DNA of 64,000 nt. It comes from Streptomyces hygroscopicus (GTDB lineage Bacteria > Actinomycetota > Actinomycetes > Streptomycetales > Streptomycetaceae). The stretch spans positions 11,718,001-11,782,000 of the forward strand of contig CP018627.1 of NCBI GenBank assembly GCA_002021875.1. The letters run 5' to 3'. Below the pieces are notes generated by a model that worked only from the letters and a program-made list of their open reading frames with translations, did no database searches and was not told the DNA's origin. This document shows positions 47,216-55,825 of the stretch, piece after piece. Each line of letters opens with the position of its first letter. The first letter of the stretch is position 1. The translations under genes were made by a program, and so were the position numbers.

Positions 47216-47833
47216 CCACGCAGAAAATCGGCCCGGGCGTGTTCGTCGCGGTCGTCGGTGCGAGCGGCGTCGGCAAGGACGCGCTCATCGCGGAGAGCCG
47301 ACGCCATGCGGGTCCGGACGTTTCCCTGCCGCGGCGGCACATCACGCGTGCACCCGGACCGGGTGAAAACCACCTCCCCAGGTCCGCGCGAGAATTCCGG
47401 ATCGCCTCCAAGGCGGGCCACTTCGCGATCGAGTGGAACGCACACGGCCTGCGGTACGGGATCCCGGTCGAGATCGACGACGACATCAGGGGCGGACGCT
47501 CCGTCGTCGTGAACGTGTCCCGTGCCGTGCTCGGCGAACTGGGCGGCACGCTACGAGCACCTTGTCGTCGTCCGCGTCACGGTCTCCGAAGCCGTCCGGG
47601 CGAGCCGACTGCGGACCAGGGGCCGGGAGGACGCGGACGACATCGCCCGACGGCTCCGCCGCCCCGACCCCGCCCGCGACTACGCGGTGGACGCGGAGAT
47701 CCGTAACGACGGAACCATCGCGGAGGGCGCCGCCGCACTGCTGCGCGTCATCCGGACGACGCCGGGCCGCACCTCCGGGTCGGCTGCCGTCTCCGCGTCG
47801 GTCTACGGATCGGGCGCGGTGCCGGCACGCTGA
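47212..47833 (+). pseudogene. phnN: Ribose 1,5-bisphosphate kinase PhnN, frameshifted
   Basis: The N-terminal half has the P-loop VAVVGASGVGKDALI and the GMP-kinase-like fold (RRHITRAPGPGENHLPRSAR, FAIEWNAHGLRYGIP, VVVNVSRAVLGEL). One extra G in the G run near 47,550 shifts the frame; the continuation ARYEHLVVVRVTVSEAVRAS and ARRLRRPDPARDYAVDAEIR runs to 47,833. The intact protein would have about 206 residues and phosphorylate ribose 1,5-bisphosphate to PRPP, the last step of the pathway. Confidence 0.88.
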
Positions 47834-48152
47834 ACGCGGTCGATCTGCTCGACTGCTATGAGCTCTGATTCTCGGCGCGGTCGGCGCAGCGATGCTGATG
47901 GTCGGCGAACGGCATGGTCAGATCTCTACTGACCGAAGCCGCACGATGGTCGGAGCACCCTCCGCTGGATTCGGGCCGCTCCGACCGAACCGTCGGCAAT
48001 CAGGGACCTTCGACCCTGCCACTGGACTCTTCGGCCCTGTGCGGCCACTGGCCCAACCGATGATCATGTTGTGATCCGGGAGGAGCGGCGATTTCGCGTG
48101 TTGCCCTTCCGGCTGTCTCAGCACTGATCAAAGAAGCGGAGGGCGCGGCTCG
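47834..48152. promoter_or_regulatory. Control region of the cytochrome oxidase gene
   Basis: No gene is seen in these 319 bp. It ends the phn operon and begins the next island. CAGGGACCTTCGACCCTG (48001-48018) is a palindrome of the DevR/DosR box type (GGGACtTTaGTCCC), 135 bp before the oxidase start, and TTCGGGCCGCTCCGACCGAA (about 47,970-47,990) is a weaker relative. Confidence 0.55.
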
Positions 48153-48161
48153 GTGGACGGA

Positions 48162-49828
48162 ATGAGTACTAAGGGGAACCATCTGAGGGGAACTTCTCCC
48201 GGAGCGGACTCCCCGCCGCCGCGCAGGCATCCGCTGGTGGAATGGCTGACGACCACCGATCACAAAAGGATCGGGACGCTGTACCTGGTCTCGGCTTTCG
48301 CCTTCTTCCTCGTCGGCGGCCTGATGGCGCTGGTCATGCGGGCCGAATTGGCGCGCCCGGGAACCCAGATCATGTCCAACGAGCAGTACAACCAGGCATT
48401 CACGATGCATGGCTCGGTCATGCTGCTGCTCTTCGCGATGCCTCTGTTCACCGGGTTCGCCAACTGGATTATGCCGCTTCATATCGGGGCCCCGGACGTG
48501 GCCTTTCCTCGTCTGAACATGCTCTCCTACTGGCTGTTCCTGTTCGGCTCGCTGATCGCCGCGGCCGGATTCCTCACCCCGCAGGGAGCCGCCGACTTCG
48601 GCTGGTTTCTGTATGCGCCCCTGTCGGACGCCATCCATTCACCCGGTGTCGGCTCCGACATGTGGATCATGGGCGTTACGCTCTCCGGCTTCGGCTCCAT
48701 CTTGGGCGCGGTCAACTTCATCACCACCATCACCTGCATGCGCGCTCCGGGCATGACGATGTTCCGGATGTCCATCTTCACCTGGAACGTGCTGCTGACC
48801 TCGGTGTTGATTCTGCTTGTCTTCCCGGTGCTGGCCGCGGCGCTCCTCGCGCTGGAGTGCGACCGCAAGTTCGGATCGCATATCTTCGACCCGGCCAATG
48901 GTGGCGCCTTGTTGTGGCAGCATCTGTTCTGGTTCTTCGGACATCCCGAGGTCTACGTCCTCGCGCTGCCGTTCTTCGGCATCGTCTCCGAGGTCGTTCC
49001 GGTGTTCTCGCGCAAGCCGATGTTCGGTTATGTCTCGCTGATCGCCGCGACGATCTCGATCGCCGGTCTCTCGGTCACGGTGTGGGCCCACCATATGTAT
49101 GTCACCGGTGGTGTGCTGCTGCCGTTCTTCTCGTTCATGACGTTCCTCATCGCGGTTCCCACCGGCATCAAGTTCTTCAACTGGATCGGGACGATGTGGA
49201 AGGGGTCACTGTCCTTCGAGACGCCTATGCTCTGGGTCACCGGCTTCCTGATCACTTTCACCTTCGGCGGTCTGACCGGTGTGATCCTGGCGTCGCCGCC
49301 GATGGACTTCCATGTATCGGACTCCTACTTCGTCGTCGCGCACTTCCACTACACGCTGTTCGGCACCGTCGTCTATGCGATGTTCGCCGGATTCCACTTC
49401 TGGTGGCCGAAGTTCACCGGAAAGATGCTCGACGAACGACTTGGAAAGATCACCTTCTGGACCCTCACCGCCGGGTTTCACGTCACCTTCCTTGTGCAGC
49501 ACTGGCTGGGGGCCGAGGGAATGCCCCGCCGGTATGCCGATTACCTGGCGGCCGATGGCTTCACTGCTCTCAACACGCTGTCCTCCATCGGTTCGTTCCT
49601 GCTCGGTCTTTCGGTCCTGCCGTTCTTCTACAACATCTGGAAGACCGCCAAATATGGAAAAAGGTCGAGGTTGACGACCCGTGGGGATACGGACGCTCCC
49701 TGGAGTGGGCCACCTCGTGCCCACCACCACGGCACAACTTCACGCGGCTGCCCCGGATACGCAGTGAATCCCCGGCCTTCGATCTGCACCATCCGGAGAT
49801 CCACGAGCTTGAGGCGGCGCGGCGCTGA
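48162..49828 (+). CDS. ctaD: Cytochrome c oxidase subunit I, C-terminal frameshift
   Basis: This is a near-complete heme-copper oxidase subunit I with 12 helices: [13 protein letters not shown], heme ligand in [12 protein letters not shown], the CuB/Tyr site [22 protein letters not shown] and the two heme histidines in [11 protein letters not shown]. It reduces oxygen to water in the membrane using electrons from cytochrome c. The core is intact, but after TAKYG one A is missing from an A run near 49,665; the correct tail ([20 protein letters not shown] and [20 protein letters not shown]) lies in the next frame to 49,828. As written an abnormal, longer tail results. GTG 48153 (GGAGG 10 nt upstream) is another start. 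Isolated from other cta genes, it is probably an accessory copy. Confidence 0.9.
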
Positions 49829-49829
49829 G

Positions 49830-49846
49830 CGGACCGCCACGGTCCG
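49830..49846. promoter_or_regulatory. Inverted repeat CGGACCG-CCA-CGGTCCG
   Basis: A perfect 7-bp inverted repeat one base after the ctaD stop and 43 bp before the next start. It resembles the GGGACC/GGTCCC boxes of the island and could be a regulator site or a short hairpin. Confidence 0.4.
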
Positions 49847-49888
49847 ACGCCCTTGCCGATGTCCAGATGTCCGATGGAGGAGAGTGCC

Positions 49889-50457
49889 ATGTCCCATGCC
49901 GTCCTCGCGCTGGCTGCCGCGGTGTCCTGCGTCGGCGGGTGCGTCTGGTCCCTGCCCGCGGTGGCGGACATACGGGCCCGAGACGACCGACCGCTGTCCC
50001 GGCGGATCGCGGCAGCCGGATGCCTCACCTGCTGGGGTACGGTCGCGCTTCTCGCGCCGCTGCTTCTCACCCCGGTGCCCTGGGCGTCATCGGCGCCGTG
50101 GCCGCGACGGGCGCGGCCACGGCCACGGCGCTGGCCGCCCGGTCCCGCGTCCACCGAGCACGTGAACTCCGGGAGACCGAAAGACACTGGGCGGCCTGGG
50201 GATATGGGCCCCCGGACCGGTCCGCCTCCTCGCGGCGCCGCGCTTTCCTGGTGTGGCTGCTGCCCGGACTCATCGTGGCGACCGCGGTGGCTGTCGCGGT
50301 CCTGTGGACGGGACAGGCGAACCCGGGCCGCACGGCTGCGGCGGCGTTGACCGCGGCGGGCGTCGTCAGCCTGTTCTTCGTCCTCGCCATCGCCGACACG
50401 GCCCGGGGACACGCCGTGCGCCGTGGCAAGGCGCCGACGGGGTCGATCCGGCCGTAG
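49889..50457 (+). pseudogene. Small membrane protein of the stress island, frameshifted
   Basis: ATG 49889 follows GGAGGAGAG. The first frame gives [37 protein letters not shown] and a second helix; after a one-base loss near 50,075 the other frame gives [57 protein letters not shown] and a last helix ending at 50,457. The restored protein has about 189 residues and four helices. I do not recognise the family. It sits between ctaD and an HPF-like gene and ends at a strong hairpin. Confidence 0.55.
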
Positions 50458-50492
50458 AGGTCCGGGACCGTCGATGAGACCGAGCGCGTGGA

Positions 50493-50525
50493 CGTGACGA
50501 GGGCCCGGAGCGGGCCCTCGTCACG
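50493..50525. terminator. Bidirectional hairpin terminator
   Basis: CGTGACGAGGGCCCG (50493-50507) pairs perfectly over 15 bp with 50511-50525 around a GAG loop. There is no T tract, as is common for Streptomyces terminators. It lies between two convergent genes. Confidence 0.75.
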
Positions 50526-50603
50526 GTCCCGGAACCGGGCCGGTGCGGTCCACCGGCCGGATCCATCCGAGCCGTACCGGCCGGGCTCTCGCAAACGAGG
50601 TCC

Positions 50604-50978
50604 TCAGCCCGCCGCACGTCCTCCGCGCCACGGCGGCGCCACCGGCCCGCGGGCCGCGCGCCCGCTGTGCGCGGCCTGGTTCACCTGGTGGCGCATCCGG
50701 TCCTGCAACCGGTCGGCGACCTCCCGGCCGGTGGCTTCCCGCGCGTGGACGACCACGACGGCTCGACCCACCCGGAGGTTGGCCGTGGCCGACCAGGGGC
50801 GCTCGATGTGCGGGGCCGCCGCCTTGGCGATCCTCACCTCGCCGGTGACCACGGGCAGCCCCGGCCGGGCCAGGACCGCGTCGACCTTGGCCCGCGCGTA
50901 GCCGAGCGTCTCCTCATCGACGCCGTCCTCGGCGCGTACCGTCACGGCCGCGTCCTCATCGGTGGTCCTGAGAGTCAT
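50604..50978 (-). CDS. HPF/RaiA-like ribosome-associated protein (short form)
   Basis: The 124-residue protein resembles the N-terminal beta-alpha-beta domain of ribosome hibernation factors: VDEETLGYARAKVDAVLARP, TGEVRIAKAAAPHIERPWSA and AREATGREVADRLQDRMRHQ. Such proteins bind the ribosome decoding region in stress or dormancy. The C-terminal dimerisation domain of long HPF is absent. A palindromic GGGCCGATCGGTCCC box lies 65 bp upstream, tying it to the island. Function is inferred from fold-like similarity. Confidence 0.7.
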   Translation of the reverse strand: MTLRTTDEDAAVTVRAEDGVDEETLGYARAKVDAVLARPGLPVVTGEVRIAKAAAPHIERPWSATANLRVGRAVVVVHAREATGREVADRLQDRMRHQVNQAAHSGRAARGPVAPPWRGGRAAG

Positions 50979-51042
50979 GTTTGATCGCTCCTTGTGCCGT
51001 TGACAGCGGTTTTGGATCTCCCCGGCGGCGGGGCGGGGCCCA

Positions 51043-51057
51043 GGGCCGATCGGTCCC
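51043..51057. promoter_or_regulatory. DevR/OsdR-like box before the HPF-like gene
   Basis: GGGCCGATCGGTCCC is a near-perfect palindrome, 65 bp upstream of the HPF-like start. It matches boxes at 48,003, 53,231, 57,458, 58,868, 58,890 and 60,007. Confidence 0.55.
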
Positions 51058-51140
51058 GGTGGACGGGGTGGTGTACCCGGCCCACCGAGAGCGAGAGCGA
51101 GAGCGAGGCCGAAGGCCCGGTCGGCGCGGGGAGCCGGCTT

Positions 51141-52016
51141 TCAGTCGTGCGATACGACGGCCACCGGAACGGTGGAGTGGTGGAGCACCGCGTGCGTGAC
51201 CGGGCCGATGTGGGTACCCGGGACGGAACGGTGTGTTCGACGGCCGACCACCAGCAGCCCGGCCTCGGCGGTGGCCCGCAGCACGGCCCCGGCCACGAAC
51301 GCGAGATCGATCGTGCGTTCCACCGTCACCCGCGGGTACTTCTCCCGCCACGGTTCCAGGGCCCTCTCCAGGTCCCGGTTCACCCGGCCCTCCAGATCAC
51401 CGTTCAGATAGCCGACGGGTGCCGCGCCGAGGCCGTACCCGTAGTCGGACGACGGCAGCTTGCAGACGTGCACGGCCCGCAACGTCGCCCCGCGCGCGGA
51501 CGCCGCGGCGAAGGCGAAGTCCAGCAGCGGCCCGGGGGCCTCCTTGAGGTTCTGGAGCGCGACGACGACCTCGTCGCCCGGCCGCTCGGCGGCGGACCGT
51601 TCGTTCGCCCGCACCATCACGACCGGGCACGTCGCCCGGGCGAGGACCTGCTGGCCGACGGAGCCGAGCAGGAAGCCGGTGAGGGCGCTGAGCCCACGCG
51701 AGCCGAGCACCAGCATCTCGGCACCCTCCGCCCGCTCCAGCAGCGCTGTGACGGCCGTGGTGGGCACGTGCTCGGCGGTGAGTGGAAGATCCGGGTAGCG
51801 GCCGCTCAGTTCCTTCTCGGCGTCGCGCAGGATGCGCTGTGCCCAGTGCCTCACGGTGTCCTCGCTGTCCGGGGCGGGCAGCTCGCCGGTCCGCCGGAGC
51901 CAGGCGTGCACCAGGCTCAGTGGCAGTTGGCGGCGCTGGGCCTCGTGGGCCGCCCAGTTGGCCGCGGTGAAACTCTCGGGGGAGCCGTCGAATCCGACGA
52001 CGACGGGGCGGAACAT
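51141..52016 (-). CDS. Tandem-domain universal stress protein
   Basis: The 291-residue protein contains two UspA domains. Each ends with the ATP-binding pattern G-2x-G-9x-G-S/T: GSRGLSALTGFLLGSVGQQV in the first and GRRTHRSVPGTHIGPVTHAV in the second. VVVGFDGSPESFTAANWAAH opens the first domain. Such proteins are cytoplasmic nucleotide-binding stress factors prominent in hypoxia/dormancy regulons. GGAGG lies 8 nt before ATG 52016. It is followed (upstream on the same strand) by a second, related protein gene. Confidence 0.92.
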   Translation of the reverse strand: MFRPVVVGFDGSPESFTAANWAAHEAQRRQLPLSLVHAWLRRTGELPAPDSEDTVRHWAQRILRDAEKELSGRYPDLPLTAEHVPTTAVTALLERAEGAEMLVLGSRGLSALTGFLLGSVGQQVLARATCPVVMVRANERSAAERPGDEVVVALQNLKEAPGPLLDFAFAAASARGATLRAVHVCKLPSSDYGYGLGAAPVGYLNGDLEGRVNRDLERALEPWREKYPRVTVERTIDLAFVAGAVLRATAEAGLLVVGRRTHRSVPGTHIGPVTHAVLHHSTVPVAVVSHD

Positions 52017-52282
52017 CACATGTACCTCCGTGCGTGAGGGGGTGGGCAGCGGTTGTCCCGCGCCGGGGAGATTCATCACCCGACGGTCGTCGGGCGGATG
52101 GGTGCAGGCGGGGTGCTCCCCGGCGCCCCAAATGAGCCGCCCCCGCGTCCGCGGTGTGCTCGGAGCCGGTGTCAGTGGGGCGGAGGCGAGGACGGTACGC
52201 GGCATCGCTCTGTACATGGACGGTCTCCCTGCGAAGGACGGCCGGGAAAGGCGTCGGCTGCGCGGCTGCCTCTCGACGGGGG

Positions 52283-53170
52283 TCAGCCGTGCGCGATCAC
52301 TGCCACCGGCGCGGAGGAGTGGTGCAGTACGGAGTGAGTGACCGGCCCGAGGCGCGGGCCGGGCCGCGGGCCCTGGGTGAAGCGGCCGACGACCACCAGG
52401 GCGGCGTGGGCCGACGCGTCCGCCAAGTGCCCCGCGGAGCTGCCGACCACGGCGTGCTCGCTCACCTCGACGCCGGGGAACCTCACCCGCCACGGGCGGA
52501 GTACGTCAGCCGGCTCGCTCGCGACCTGAGCCGAAGCTCCGGTGGCTGAGGGGACCGGGCGGCCGGAGGCGGGGGGCGGGCTCCATCCGTGGATGACGCG
52601 CAGTGTCGCCGCCCGGCGGGCGGCGGCGTCGAACGCGAACTCCAGCACCGGAGCGGCCGGCCGCCGGAGGTCGAGCCCCAATACGACATCGCGGCGTGCG
52701 AGGGCCGGAGAGGCGGTGGCGGCCGGTCCGGTCCGGTGGTCGCCCCGCTCGGCCCCGCCGGTCCGTACCAGGACGACGGGGAGCTCGGCGCGGGCCACGA
52801 CCGACAGCGCGACGGAGCCGACCAGAATCCCGGTGACCCTGCTCAACCCCCGTGAACCGAGCACCAGCAACTCGGCGTTCTCGGCGGCCGCCAGCAGCGA
52901 CGGCACCGGTTCACGGGCGACCTGCTCATGGACGATCCGTAAGCCCGGGTGGTCGCGTCGCAGCCGCGCCGCGGTGTCGCTCGGCAGGCGCTCGGCCCAT
53001 CGGGCCAGCGACTCGACTCCGGTGAGTGGCGCGTAGGTGAACGAGTGCCAGTCCAGCGCGTGGACGAGGCTCAGCGGCAGCCCGCGGCGCTGGGCCTCGC
53101 GGGCTGCCCAGTCCGCCGCGGCGAGGCTCTCGGGTGAACCGTCCAGGCCGACGGTGACAGTACCGGGCAT
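52283..53170 (-). CDS. Tandem-domain universal stress protein
   Basis: A 295-residue paralogue of the preceding protein with two UspA domains: TVTVGLDGSPESLAAADWAA at the start, GSRGLSRVTGILVGSVALSV ending domain 1 and GRFTQGPRPGPRLGPVTHSV ending domain 2. GAAGGAGGT lies 7 nt before ATG 53170. Two GGGCC-type palindromes lie 60-95 bp upstream, so it is a probable member of the DevR/OsdR-like regulon. Confidence 0.92.
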   Translation of the reverse strand: MPGTVTVGLDGSPESLAAADWAAREAQRRGLPLSLVHALDWHSFTYAPLTGVESLARWAERLPSDTAARLRRDHPGLRIVHEQVAREPVPSLLAAAENAELLVLGSRGLSRVTGILVGSVALSVVARAELPVVLVRTGGAERGDHRTGPAATASPALARRDVVLGLDLRRPAAPVLEFAFDAAARRAATLRVIHGWSPPPASGRPVPSATGASAQVASEPADVLRPWRVRFPGVEVSEHAVVGSSAGHLADASAHAALVVVGRFTQGPRPGPRLGPVTHSVLHHSSAPVAVIAHG

Positions 53171-53230
53171 GGTGCGGACCTCCTTCTGGGACGCGCTTCC
53201 ACCCTCTCGACGGGGACGGGGCGGCGGGAT

Positions 53231-53265
53231 GGGCCCCAGGTCCCCTGAGCGCGGCCGACCGGCCC
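53231..53265. promoter_or_regulatory. Two DevR/OsdR-like boxes before the universal stress gene
   Basis: GGGCCCCAGGTCCC (53231-53244) and GGCCGACCGGCCC (53253-53265) lie 61-95 bp upstream of the start. The second has the same core, GGCCGACCGGCC, as the box before the response regulator gene. Confidence 0.5.
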
Positions 53266-53305
53266 CATCCCGTGCCCGTGCGTGGTCGGGCACGGCTCAG
53301 GCAGG

Positions 53306-53515
53306 TCAGGACGGCTGGGTCACCGGTGTGGGCTGGTCGCGGGGCAGCGAGCCGTCTGGCGCGGAGGTCCCGGAGCGCGGGCGGTCCTTGGTCTCCGGGG
53401 CCCATATGACGCTCACGACCAGGCCCAAGGCGGTGATCGTCGCTCCGATGAGCATGGCGATGTGGATGCCGAGACCGCTGATCGCGGGGGGAACGAGGAA
53501 GGTTCCCCGTGAGAC
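53306..53515 (-). pseudogene. C-terminal remnant of an MFS transporter
   Basis: About 65 residues remain: GTFLVPPAISGLGIHIAM, ATITALGLVVSVIWAPETKD and a polar tail DGSLPRDQPTPVTQPS before the stop at 53,306. This is the last helix and tail of a 12-helix metabolite:H+ symporter type MFS protein, with the helix-end motif APETK. The rest of the gene is missing; a TOBE fragment on the other strand begins right where it breaks off. Confidence 0.6.
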
Positions 53516-53559
53516 CGAGCAGCAGAAGCGATCCGACCATGGGGATGAAGGGAAGGATG

Positions 53560-53747
53560 GGGGCGCAGCGATCGGGCGGGTCCTCTCCGCGAGTTTCCTC
53601 GGATCGCCGTGCCGGGTGCGGATCCAGCTCCCGGACCAGGACCTGATGCTCGCCCAGATCCCGAAGGCGGAAGCCGCCCGCCTCTCTCCCGGATCACCGG
53701 TGCGGGTGACGATCCGCCCCGTACCGGTGTTCGCGGAACCGGCCTGA
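53560..53747 (+). pseudogene. TOBE-domain end of an ABC ATPase
   Basis: GRVLSASFLGSPCRVRIQLP, LMLAQIPKAEAARLSPGSP and VRVTIRPVPVFAEPA then TGA is the C-terminal TOBE domain of a spermidine/putrescine-type ATPase. Walker motifs are absent. The DNA is very similar to 13,640-13,769, so two copies of the same tail lie 40 kb apart. Confidence 0.65.
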
Positions 53748-53784
53748 TCCGGACCGGCTCCTGGTGGGCTCGGCCCGAGTCCCC

Positions 53785-54645
53785 TCAGGGCCGGCCGGGG
53801 CGTTCGGCGGCGGCGAGGGCGATACGCTCCAGATGGTCGGTGAGGGGGTGGGGAACGCGGGTGGGGCGGACGAGGACCAGGGGTACGGGCGGCGCGTCGG
53901 CGATGGCGATGTAGCGGACGTCGGGGTGTGGGTGGGTGCGCGCGGATTCCGGGAGGACTCCGACGCCCCGGTCGGCCGCGACCATCTCGATCCATTCGTC
54001 GTACGTGCGGCAGGTGACGGCCACCTCGGGCCGTGCCCCGGCCGGCCACATGGCGGGGCCGACGGTGCCGCTGAGCTTGTTGACCACGAGGGCGTGGTCG
54101 GCGAGTTCCGCCCAGTGCAGACGCCTGCGGCGAGCGAGCGGGTGGCGGAGGCCGACGGCCGCCACGCGGTCCTCGGCGCCGAGCTCGACGATGCGCAGGC
54201 GATCGCCGGACGGGGGTGCGCCGTGGAGGACCGCGGCGTCGGTGTGTCCGGTGACGACGCCGGCCGTGCGCTCGTCCCTGCGTACGAGTTCGACTCTTCC
54301 CCCGGTCGCCTGCTCGAATTCGGTGATGAGGTGCCGCGCCAGGCCGCTGGGCAGCAGCCAGGTAAAGCCCAGGCGCAGTGTCCGCTGGGAGCTCAGCGAG
54401 CGCAGGGCGGAGTCCACCTGCGGGAGCAGTGAGCCCATTTCGGCATGGAGGCGGTGTCCGGCTTCGGTCAGGCTCACACTCCGGGTGGTGCGGTCGACCA
54501 GGCGAACGCCCAGCGCCGCTTCCAGCCGGGCGAGCGAACGGGTCAGCGTGGGCTGGGTGACCCGGCACCTGGCCGCGGCGCGAGAGAAGTGTTCCTCTTC
54601 GGCGAGGACCAGGAACCAGCGCAGATCCCGGAGCTCAACATTCAT
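53785..54645 (-). CDS. LysR-family transcriptional regulator
   Basis: The 286-residue protein has an N-terminal LysR helix-turn-helix (FLVLAEEEHFSRAAARCRVT, QPTLTRSLARLEAALGVRLV) and a periplasmic-binding-like effector domain (LRLGFTWLLPSG onward). GTATAA-like AT-rich DNA (TTATACACTTGGCG at about 54,648-54,661) lies just upstream. Effector and targets are unknown; the second LysR gene 110 bp upstream is on the same strand. Confidence 0.88.
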   Translation of the reverse strand: MNVELRDLRWFLVLAEEEHFSRAAARCRVTQPTLTRSLARLEAALGVRLVDRTTRSVSLTEAGHRLHAEMGSLLPQVDSALRSLSSQRTLRLGFTWLLPSGLARHLITEFEQATGGRVELVRRDERTAGVVTGHTDAAVLHGAPPSGDRLRIVELGAEDRVAAVGLRHPLARRRRLHWAELADHALVVNKLSGTVGPAMWPAGARPEVAVTCRTYDEWIEMVAADRGVGVLPESARTHPHPDVRYIAIADAPPVPLVLVRPTRVPHPLTDHLERIALAAAERPGRP

Positions 54646-54755
54646 ACGCCAAGTGTATAAAAGGTGGCAGCCATGCGTTCCCTCTGCGCCGCTGGGTGCT
54701 TGGCAACCGGGACGATGGGTTTCGAGCACGGCACGCTCGGCGAGGCGGCGCGGCC

Positions 54756-55697
54756 TCATCCCGTTCTCTCCGGACGAACTGCTCCCGAGGCCCCCGCACG
54801 CCCCGGCTCGGCCGGCCAGCGGCGGGTGCCGTGGATGGAGCGGATGCGGTCGGTGTGCGCGAGGATGGCGGTGGTCAGCGCCTCGACGGGTTCGGCTGGG
54901 GCGTGCGGGTTGGTCAGCAGGACGAGGTCGAGTTCGCCGAGTTCGGGCAGGCCGGCGCTGCCGGGGAGCTCGACCAGGTCGCTCGGCAGCAGGCTGCGGA
55001 CAAAGCTCGCGAGGCCGAGCCCGGCACGGGTGGCGGCGAGGACGGCGTTGACCCCGCGCGCCGTGCAGACCACGCGGTGCTTGATGCCCGCCTGCTCCAA
55101 CGCCTGCACGGCCAGATCCCGGCTGGGACTGGGCGCCTGGTACACGATGAGCGGCACCGGCTGTTCCTCGTCCCACCGCAGGCCGGTTCCCTCGGCGGCT
55201 GCCCAGACCAGCCGGTCCCGGCGCACCAGCCGCCCTCGCCCGTCTCCGGCGTTCGTCTTGACGAAGGCGACGTCCACGTGGCCGGATTCCACTCTGCGCT
55301 GCAGATGCACCCCTTGGGAGACGGTGAGGTCCAACGTGACACCGGGGTTGAGGTGCCGGAAATCCCGCAGGATCCGCGGCACTTGGGTCAACGCGAGATC
55401 GTCGGTCACTCCGAAGCGCAACCGGCCCCGCACCCCTGTGCCGGTGAAGTAGTCCGCGGCCTGGGCGTGTGCGGCGAGGATGGAACGGGCGAAGCCGACC
55501 ATGGCTTCCCCGTCGACGGTCAGCACCACGCTGCGAGTGTCCCGGACCAGCAGCGGCCGACCCGCCGCCTGCTCCAGCTTGCGGATGTGCTGACTCACCG
55601 TGGGTTGCCCAAGACCCAGCGCCGCCGCGGCCTGAGTGAAACTCAGGGACTGCGCCACGGCCAGAAATGTTCGCACCTGCTCCGGAGGAAAGACCAT
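54756..55697 (-). CDS. LysR-family regulator of the divergent exporter
   Basis: The 313-residue protein has a LysR DNA-binding domain (TFLAVAQSLSFTQAAAALGL, GQPTVSQHIRKLEQAAGRPL) and an effector domain with RGRLRFGVTDDLALTQVPRI. Its start is 128 bp from the divergent DHA2 exporter gene and the palindrome CAATAA-GAA-TTATTG (55732-55746) lies between, so it most likely controls the exporter in response to a drug or metabolite. Start ATG 55697 has GGAGGAAAG upstream. Confidence 0.9.
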   Translation of the reverse strand: MVFPPEQVRTFLAVAQSLSFTQAAAALGLGQPTVSQHIRKLEQAAGRPLLVRDTRSVVLTVDGEAMVGFARSILAAHAQAADYFTGTGVRGRLRFGVTDDLALTQVPRILRDFRHLNPGVTLDLTVSQGVHLQRRVESGHVDVAFVKTNAGDGRGRLVRRDRLVWAAAEGTGLRWDEEQPVPLIVYQAPSPSRDLAVQALEQAGIKHRVVCTARGVNAVLAATRAGLGLASFVRSLLPSDLVELPGSAGLPELGELDLVLLTNPHAPAEPVEALTTAILAHTDRIRSIHGTRRWPAEPGRAGASGAVRPERTG

Positions 55698-55731
55698 GGG
55701 CTCCGATGCTAAGCAGTCTCATCACGATTCA

Positions 55732-55746
55732 CAATAAGAATTATTG
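55732..55746. promoter_or_regulatory. Candidate LysR operator
   Basis: CAATAA-GAA-TTATTG is a perfect 15-bp palindrome in the LysR/exporter intergenic gap, with an ATAAG-N-TTAT core in the T-N11-A style. It stands out as AT-rich in a very GC-rich region. Confidence 0.6.
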
Positions 55747-55825
55747 GATCAATTCGCTTCCTAAATTGGCGTGGGGATCACAACGATGGCAACGCAGACC
55801 CGGCCAATGAAGGAGGCACTCCACG

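Noticed and set aside
48242..49828. A 528-codon plus-strand frame overlapping ctaD
   Set aside because: Only its last 55 codons are real (the frameshifted ctaD tail); the rest is an Arg-rich shadow of the oxidase gene.
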